Assembly: GCA_040386075.1 (NCBI GenBank)
Contig: JAZKGE010000007.1
Location: 1 to 64,000 of the forward strand
DNA from: UBA4416 sp040386075
Lineage (GTDB): Bacteria; Bacteroidota; Bacteroidia; B-17B0; Aurantibacillaceae
Length of the DNA: 64,000 nt
Direction of reading: 5' to 3'
The notes under the pieces were generated by a model. That model saw nothing but the letters and a program-made list of their open reading frames with translations, did no database searches and was not told the DNA's origin. Positions 58,124-64,000 of the stretch are shown piece after piece; the stretch's first letter is position 1, and each line of letters begins with the position of its first letter. Made by a program: the position numbers and the translations under genes.

Positions 58124-61100
58124 ATGACGCTAAAAAAAATAATCACCCTTGCACTACTCCTTTCAGCAACAACCTTGATCTCTTTGAGCTTTTTCTCAAC
58201 TATTTTCACAAAAAAAACAGAAGTCATGTTAAGCTTTAACAAAGGCGATAGTTATGAAAAACTGTGGAAAAGAGTAGACAGTTGTGAAACTAAAGGTTTA
58301 ACCGAATCGGCCCTGAAATTGGTCAATGGTATTTACACAAAAGCCAAAACTGAGAACAATGCGTCTCAGTTTGTAAAAGCCATTTTACACCGCATGAGGT
58401 TTGAAAGTTACAAAGAAGAGTTTTCCTTAGAAAAATCCATTTTCAAATTACGTGATGAAGTTAATGAAGCCAAATATCCGATCAAACCTGTTTTACAAAG
58501 TATTTTAGCTGATGCCTACTGGCAATACTTTCAAAATAACCGCTGGAAATTCTATAACCGAACCACTACTACTCATTTCAACAATGATGATATAGAGACG
58601 TGGGACCTGAAAGCCATCACTTATGCAGTTATATCAAATTACAAAGCCTCTTTAGAAAACAGCGATAGCTTAAAACGTACAAAGATTGATATTTATGACG
58701 ACATTTTAAATAAAGGAACGACAGAGTGCCGTGCCTGGAGACCAACCTTATATGATTTTTTAGCGCATCGCTCCCTTGGCTTTTTCATAAATTCAGAGCC
58801 GGATGTTTCCAGGCCGGCCAGCCGTTTTACAATTAACAGCGATGATTATTTAAAACCCTATGCCGACTTTGTAAATGTTGAGATCACAAACCCATCCGAT
58901 TCTTTAGAAACAAAATATTACGCTTTGAAATTGATGAAAGATCTGACTGTCTTTCACAAAAATGATGAAAAACCGGATGCTTTGATAGATGTTGAATTAT
59001 TGAGACTGGATTACATTCATACTAATTCTCAGAACCTTAAAAAAGATACTTTATACTTTAATTCGCTAAAAGCCATTCAATCAAAATTTCCAACCAACGA
59101 ACGTGTAACGGAAATTGATTTTCGTTTAGCAAGCTGGTATGTTCAAAAAGCAACCAGCTACAAACCATTGGAAAGTGATGCCCATAAATGGTATAAAAAA
59201 ACAGCTAAAGAAGTTTGTGAAACAGCTATTGCTAAATTCCCAAAATCCTACGGAGCCTTAGAATGCAAAAACCTGATCAATGCCATTCAGGCAAAAACGT
59301 TCAATCTCAATATTGAAGAAGTAAATGAACCCAATAAGCCTTATCGCGCCTTGGTTACATCCCAAAACATCAATAAGATGCACTTTAAGATCGTGAAAAC
59401 ATCGAGTCAGGAATTAAGGGAACTTTTCAGAAAAAAATATGGAGAAGAATTGTATAAGAAATTTTTGACTTTTCCTGAAGTTACAAAGTTCTCTCAAGAC
59501 TTTATAGACGATGGAGACTTCCAAACTCACCACACTGAAATAAAATTACCTGAGCTGCCGGCAGGATATTATGTGATTTTAAATTCACTGACGGAAGATT
59601 TTAAATACAGTAACAACGTAACTGCATATAGTACCTGCATCATCTCCGACATTGCTTCAACAGAAAGAAGAAAAGATAACGGCTCTTACGACTTTTACAC
59701 ATTACATCGCCAAACAGGAGACGCTTTAAAAGGAATTACCGCACAAGTATGGTACGAGAATTACGATTACAAAGGCAGAGAATACGTTGTTAAAAAAGGC
59801 CCATCGTTTAAAACCGACGATAAAGGTTTTGTAAACCTGAGTTATGAAATCATCGAGAACAAACAGTTTTTTGTGGAATTTATAAATGGCACTGATCATT
59901 TATTTAATAACAACAGTTATTACACCTATAAACCTCACGAAAATAATTATACAACGGTCACGTCGCATATTTTTACTGACAGAGGAATTTACAGGCCAGG
60001 ACAAACCGTATATTTTAAATCAATTATTTTAGAAGCAATCAATGGAAAAAATCATCAGTTAAAAACCAATTATCCGGTAACCGTTACTTTTTACGATGTG
60101 AATTACCAGATCGTTAGTTCATTGCCATTAGTGACCAATGAATTTGGAACCGTTAGTGGATCATTCACTACGCCACAAAATGGATTGAATGGACAAATGC
60201 ACATCACCGACGGGCACGGCAATGCATATATTTCAGTGGAGGATTATAAACGGCCGAAATTTGAGACAGAATTCAATCCAGTAAAAGGAAGCTATAGACT
60301 CAATGATGAAGTTACGATAACAGGTCTTGCCAAAGCTTATGCCGGAAATGTAATTGATGGCGCTAAAGTAAAATACCGTGTAACACGAAACGTTAATTAT
60401 CCATATTGGTATTGGTGGTACAGACCTTATTACAACACATCTGAAACTGAAATTACAAGCGGAGAAACCACAACCAATGATACAGGAACATACATTATCA
60501 AATTTAATGCTCTATCTGATGAATCTGTTTCTAAAACAAGTTATGCAACCTATAATTACCAGGTAACAGCTGATGTAACTGATATTAATGGAGAAACACA
60601 TAGTACCGAAACACATGTTACCGTTGGCTACCAGGCTTTGCAATTATCTGTATCAGGTGACGAAATAATTGAGATCAGTAATTCAAAACCTATACATATT
60701 ACAACCAACAACTTAAATGGTGTTGCCGAAAATACAAAAGGAACTTTTGCCATTTATAAATTAAAACAACCGGCAAAAGTATTCAGAACTCGTTTGTGGC
60801 AGCAACCCGACAGACATAGCTTAAGCAAGGAAGAATATTACATCACTTTCCCTAATGATCTGTATGCAGATGAAAGCAATAAATATAAATGGGAAAAAGA
60901 AGCCAAAGTATTAGAAAAATCATTTGACACAGGAACCAAAACTGATTATGACCTGTCTGCTGAATTAAAATCGTTTAAACCCGGCGTATATGTTATTGAA
61001 GCAAATTGTAAAGACAAGTTTGGAGAAGACATCAAGGCATTTAGCTACATTACTGTATTCAGTAAGAACAACAACGAAATCCCTGAACATGTAGCAGATT

Positions 61101-64000
61101 GGTTTTACTACCCCAAAAAAGCCGCTGAACCCGGAGAGAAAGTGAGTTTCATTTTAGCATCAGGCTACGGCAATGTCAATTATTTATGTGAGGTGGAACA
61201 TCAGGGAAAATTGATACTTTCGAAAACTCAGGAAGCGTCGATGAAAACCAATGAATTGTTAGTAGAAGAAATGCATCGCGGTAATTTTGCTTTCTATACA
61301 ACCTTTATAAAAAACAATCGTTTTTATCATCACAGTAATATTGTAAGCGTTCCGTACACTAATAAAGAATTAGATATACAATTCGAAACATTCAGAAATA
61401 AATTATTACCGGGCCAGGCAGAAGAATGGAAACTGATATTAAAAGATAAAAAAGGCGAAAAAGCTGCGGCCGAAATGGTTGCAACTATGTACGACGCATC
61501 TTTAGATGCATTCAGAGCAAACAACTGGTATTTTAATATTCATCAAAATTATTATGCACGCTTAAACTGGACCTCAAGAATTTCGCAAACTGCTAACTCA
61601 ACTGTGTTCAACAATATCCCAAATGATTATCATTATTTGCCGGGACGACAATATGACGCCTTAAATTATTTTGGACTAGCTTTTTATAATAACAATTATT
61701 ACTACCGTGGAGGGAAAGGCTATAGTGAAGGTGATGATGGCATTTACCCAGCAGCTGAAGCTATGGGAGTGGCCGCCGACGAAGTATCGGTTAACCAGAG
61801 CAAAAGTGCCCCTGCCCCAAAATTAATGGCAAACCGCGAAGAAAGTGAAAAGAAAGCAGAAGATCATGATAAGAATTCAGACATCACAACAGCAACAACA
61901 GAGTCGAGAAATACAGTAGGTGGTGTTTCAAAGCAGCAGGATGGCCTTTCAAAATCGGCCGATCTGTCGGCTGTAAAAGCACGTTCAAACTTTAATGAAA
62001 CCGCTTTCTTTTTCCCACAACTACAAACCAATGAAAAAGGAGAGGTGGTTCTGAAATTTACAGTTCCCGAAAGTTTAACAAAATGGAAAGTAATGGGTTT
62101 TGCTCACACCAAAGATCTGAAATATGGCCAGTTTCAAAAAGAAGTGATCACACAAAAAGAATTAATGGTACAACCAAATGCCCCACGTTTTTTCAGGGAA
62201 GGTGATCATATTACTTTCATTAGCAAAGTGTCTAACTTATCAGATAAAGATCTCACGGGTAATGCCGAATTGATATTATATGATGCGTTAACGGATAAAG
62301 AAATTTCAAGCAAGATGATGGAAGCTATGCATGGCAACTTTCCAACTATTGGCTACAGAGATTTCACAGTTAAAAAAGGCCTAAGCACTTCTATTGAATG
62401 GACATTGAACATTCCTGAAGGCTATTCAGCCATCAAATATAAAGTGGTAGCAAAGGCCGGTAATTTTACCGATGGCGAAGAACAAGCTGTGCCTGTATTA
62501 ACTAACCGCATGTTAGTGACAGAAAGTATGCCGATGCCAATCAGAAGTAATCAAACCAAAGAATTTAATTTCACCAAATTCATCAGTCAAAACAACGGCT
62601 CAACTACTTTAAAAAATCATACTTATACTCTGGAGTTTACAGCCAACCCTGCATGGTATGCCGTGCAAGCTTTACCCTACTTAATGGAATATCCATATGA
62701 ATGTGCCGAGCAAACCTTCGCCCGCTATTATGCAAACAGCCTGGCAACATACGTCGTTAATTCAAAACCAAAGATCAAAGCCATTTTTGATGCATGGAAA
62801 ACATCTAGTCCGGATGCCTTTTTATCTAACCTTGAAAAGAATCAGGAATTGAAAGCAGTTGTATTGGAAGAAACACCTTGGGTATTACAATCGAAAAGCG
62901 AAACCGAAAATAAAAAACGAGTTGGTTTATTGTTCGACTTAAATAAAATGGGTAACGAACAAACCCAAGCCTTTAAAAAATTACAGAAAAAACAATCCTC
63001 TAACGGAGGTTTTGTATGGTTTGATGGTGGCCCGGATGACTGGTATATTACTCAACACATTGTAACAGGTTTTTCTCATTTGGATAAATTAGGCGTTATT
63101 AAAGCCAGAGAAAATAGTGAAGTATGGAACATGATCACCAGAGCTGTTCAATATTGTGATAGCCGAATGCGTGAAGAATATGAATGGGTAAAAAAACATA
63201 ATCCAAAATATAAAACCGAGAACCATTTGAGTTATATGGCGATTCAGTATTTATATATGCGCAGTAACTTTCAGGATATTAAATTATCTAATAAGAGCGA
63301 TGAACATTTTGAATACTATAAAAAACAGGAGCAAACCTATTGGCTGCAAAATGGCCGTTATATGCAGGGAATGATCGCCTTGAGTTTACACAGATACAAA
63401 GATCAAAAGATCCCGAAAGATATCTTAAGATCATTGAAAGAAAATAGTATCAATAGCGAAGAAATGGGCATGTACTGGAAAGAGAACTACGGCTATTCCT
63501 GGTACGAAGCTCCGATTGAAATGCAGGCGTTGATGATAGAAGCCTTTGATGAAATTAATAACGATACCAAATCGGTGGATGACCTGAAAACCTGGTTAGT
63601 AAAAAGCAAACAAACACAACATTGGGGAACAACCCGTTCGACAACTGATGCTGTTTATGCTTTATTGTTGAAAGGAACTGATTGGCTGGCTACTGAACCT
63701 AATGTAGAAATTACGGTTGGCGATATTAAGCTGGATCCTAAAAATGATAAATCGCTGAATGCAGAACCAGGAACGGGCTACTTTAAAAAAGTGTGGCATG
63801 AGTCGGATATTAAACCTGCAAGCATGGGTAAAATTAAAGTGGAGAAAAAAGATGTGGGTGTGAGTTATGGTGCGATGTACTGGCAATACTTTGAACAACT
63901 GGATAAGATCACTGCGCACGAAACACCTTTAAAACTAAAAAAACAATTGTTCCTTCAAAAAAATACAGCCAGCGGAATTGTCATTGAACCCATTACTTCT
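58124..64000 (+). CDS. Alpha-2-macroglobulin family protein (3' end beyond the window)
   Basis: 1959 codons open from the ATG at 58124 to the window end without a stop, so it is 3'-truncated here. N-terminal signal peptide (I-I-T-L-A-L-L-L-S-A-T-T-L-I). An MG2-type segment (F-T-D-R-G-I-Y-R-P-G-Q-T-V-Y-F-K) is near residues 616-632, the A2M core (F-F-F-P-Q-L-Q-T-N-E-K-G-E-V) near 1295, and the thioester motif Y-E-C-A-E-Q at Cys1527, followed by the helical thioester domain. A covalent trap for proteases, anchored or in the periplasm, is the family role. The last visible residues (L-K-L-K-K-Q-L-F) are typical of the final domain, so the missing part is short. Confidence 0.93.
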   Translation, partial: MTLKKIITLALLLSATTLISLSFFSTIFTKKTEVMLSFNKGDSYEKLWKRVDSCETKGLTESALKLVNGIYTKAKTENNASQFVKAILHRMRFESYKEEFSLEKSIFKLRDEVNEAKYPIKPVLQSILADAYWQYFQNNRWKFYNRTTTTHFNNDDIETWDLKAITYAVISNYKASLENSDSLKRTKIDIYDDILNKGTTECRAWRPTLYDFLAHRSLGFFINSEPDVSRPASRFTINSDDYLKPYADFVNVEITNPSDSLETKYYALKLMKDLTVFHKNDEKPDALIDVELLRLDYIHTNSQNLKKDTLYFNSLKAIQSKFPTNERVTEIDFRLASWYVQKATSYKPLESDAHKWYKKTAKEVCETAIAKFPKSYGALECKNLINAIQAKTFNLNIEEVNEPNKPYRALVTSQNINKMHFKIVKTSSQELRELFRKKYGEELYKKFLTFPEVTKFSQDFIDDGDFQTHHTEIKLPELPAGYYVILNSLTEDFKYSNNVTAYSTCIISDIASTERRKDNGSYDFYTLHRQTGDALKGITAQVWYENYDYKGREYVVKKGPSFKTDDKGFVNLSYEIIENKQFFVEFINGTDHLFNNNSYYTYKPHENNYTTVTSHIFTDRGIYRPGQTVYFKSIILEAINGKNHQLKTNYPVTVTFYDVNYQIVSSLPLVTNEFGTVSGSFTTPQNGLNGQMHITDGHGNAYISVEDYKRPKFETEFNPVKGSYRLNDEVTITGLAKAYAGNVIDGAKVKYRVTRNVNYPYWYWWYRPYYNTSETEITSGETTTNDTGTYIIKFNALSDESVSKTSYATYNYQVTADVTDINGETHSTETHVTVGYQALQLSVSGDEIIEISNSKPIHITTNNLNGVAENTKGTFAIYKLKQPAKVFRTRLWQQPDRHSLSKEEYYITFPNDLYADESNKYKWEKEAKVLEKSFDTGTKTDYDLSAELKSFKPGVYVIEANCKDKFGEDIKAFSYITVFSKNNNEIPEHVADWFYYPKKAAEPGEKVSFILASGYGNVNYLCEVEHQGKLILSKTQEASMKTNELLVEEMHRGNFAFYTTFIKNNRFYHHSNIVSVPYTNKELDIQFETFRNKLLPGQAEEWKLILKDKKGEKAAAEMVATMYDASLDAFRANNWYFNIHQNYYARLNWTSRISQTANSTVFNNIPNDYHYLPGRQYDALNYFGLAFYNNNYYYRGGKGYSEGDDGIYPAAEAMGVAADEVSVNQSKSAPAPKLMANREESEKKAEDHDKNSDITTATTESRNTVGGVSKQQDGLSKSADLSAVKARSNFNETAFFFPQLQTNEKGEVVLKFTVPESLTKWKVMGFAHTKDLKYGQFQKEVITQKELMVQPNAPRFFREGDHITFISKVSNLSDKDLTGNAELILYDALTDKEISSKMMEAMHGNFPTIGYRDFTVKKGLSTSIEWTLNIPEGYSAIKYKVVAKAGNFTDGEEQAVPVLTNRMLVTESMPMPIRSNQTKEFNFTKFISQNNGSTTLKNHTYTLEFTANPAWYAVQALPYLMEYPYECAEQTFARYYANSLATYVVNSKPKIKAIFDAWKTSSPDAFLSNLEKNQELKAVVLEETPWVLQSKSETENKKRVGLLFDLNKMGNEQTQAFKKLQKKQSSNGGFVWFDGGPDDWYITQHIVTGFSHLDKLGVIKARENSEVWNMITRAVQYCDSRMREEYEWVKKHNPKYKTENHLSYMAIQYLYMRSNFQDIKLSNKSDEHFEYYKKQEQTYWLQNGRYMQGMIALSLHRYKDQKIPKDILRSLKENSINSEEMGMYWKENYGYSWYEAPIEMQALMIEAFDEINNDTKSVDDLKTWLVKSKQTQHWGTTRSTTDAVYALLLKGTDWLATEPNVEITVGDIKLDPKNDKSLNAEPGTGYFKKVWHESDIKPASMGKIKVEKKDVGVSYGAMYWQYFEQLDKITAHETPLKLKKQLFLQKNTASGIVIEPITS

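Overview
The window looks like chromosomal DNA of a Bacteroidota (Bacteroidetes) bacterium. The evidence is low GC content, two proteins with type IX secretion C-terminal sorting domains, a TonB-dependent receptor with an N-terminal carboxypeptidase-regulatory-like domain, and promoters of the Bacteroidota type (-7 element TAnnTTTG, -33 element TTTG or TTG) in front of many genes. Families such as DUF5103, DUF2807, PA2169 and a long-form NusB also fit. I see no phage, transposase, CRISPR array, tRNA or rRNA.

Layout. 1-2.1 kb: two accessory genes separated by an attC-like imperfect palindrome. 2.1-5.2 kb: a cupin, a LamG/T9SS protein, two tandem paralogous lipoproteins and a thioesterase. 5.3-22.6 kb, all on the minus strand: a very large sulfur-assimilation and methionine-precursor operon (metX, hom, aldo/keto reductase, sulfite reductase, cobA, TonB receptor, siroheme synthase fused to a TauE/SafE permease, ferredoxin-NADP reductase, OsmC, metZ-like, cysH, cysD, cysN). 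22.7-34.9 kb: housekeeping and accessory genes, including mgtE with an LRR-kinase, leucine dehydrogenase and nusB. 35.1-42.8 kb: a complete trp operon (trpEGDCFBA) ending in a DAHP synthase gene and preceded by a classical Trp attenuator. 43-50.6 kb: yajC-ybbR-coaE and a split 5'-nucleotidase. 50.8-58 kb: dnaA, a PrsW-like protease, clpB and a YdcF-family gene. 58.1-64 kb: the 5' part of an alpha-2-macroglobulin gene that runs off the window.

The most striking signal is in the control regions of the sulfur operon. Its first unit starts with a Bacteroidota promoter and a SAM-I type riboswitch. Three very small ORFs with clusters of Cys codons just before the stop sit in its three largest internal gaps: a 41-aa ORF ending MMACCMCCWCMC upstream of metX, a 17-aa ORF ending HMNCCWMHRCC between hom and the reductase genes, and a 19-aa ORF ending RCCNC between cobA and the TonB receptor. 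The second is followed by a textbook intrinsic terminator. The second starts 2 nt after the hom stop codon and the third directly after the cobA stop codon. I read them as serial cysteine-sensing attenuators dividing the operon into modules. The trp operon has the analogous tandem-Trp leader plus terminator, so the logic is used twice in this window. All of this comes from reading the sequence; none has been tested.

Several interspersed palindromic repeat families fill intergenic gaps, including gaps inside operons. Two copies have been captured as the C-terminal codons of metX and trpC. A roughly 200-bp MITE-like nested palindrome lies at 28.6-28.8 kb.
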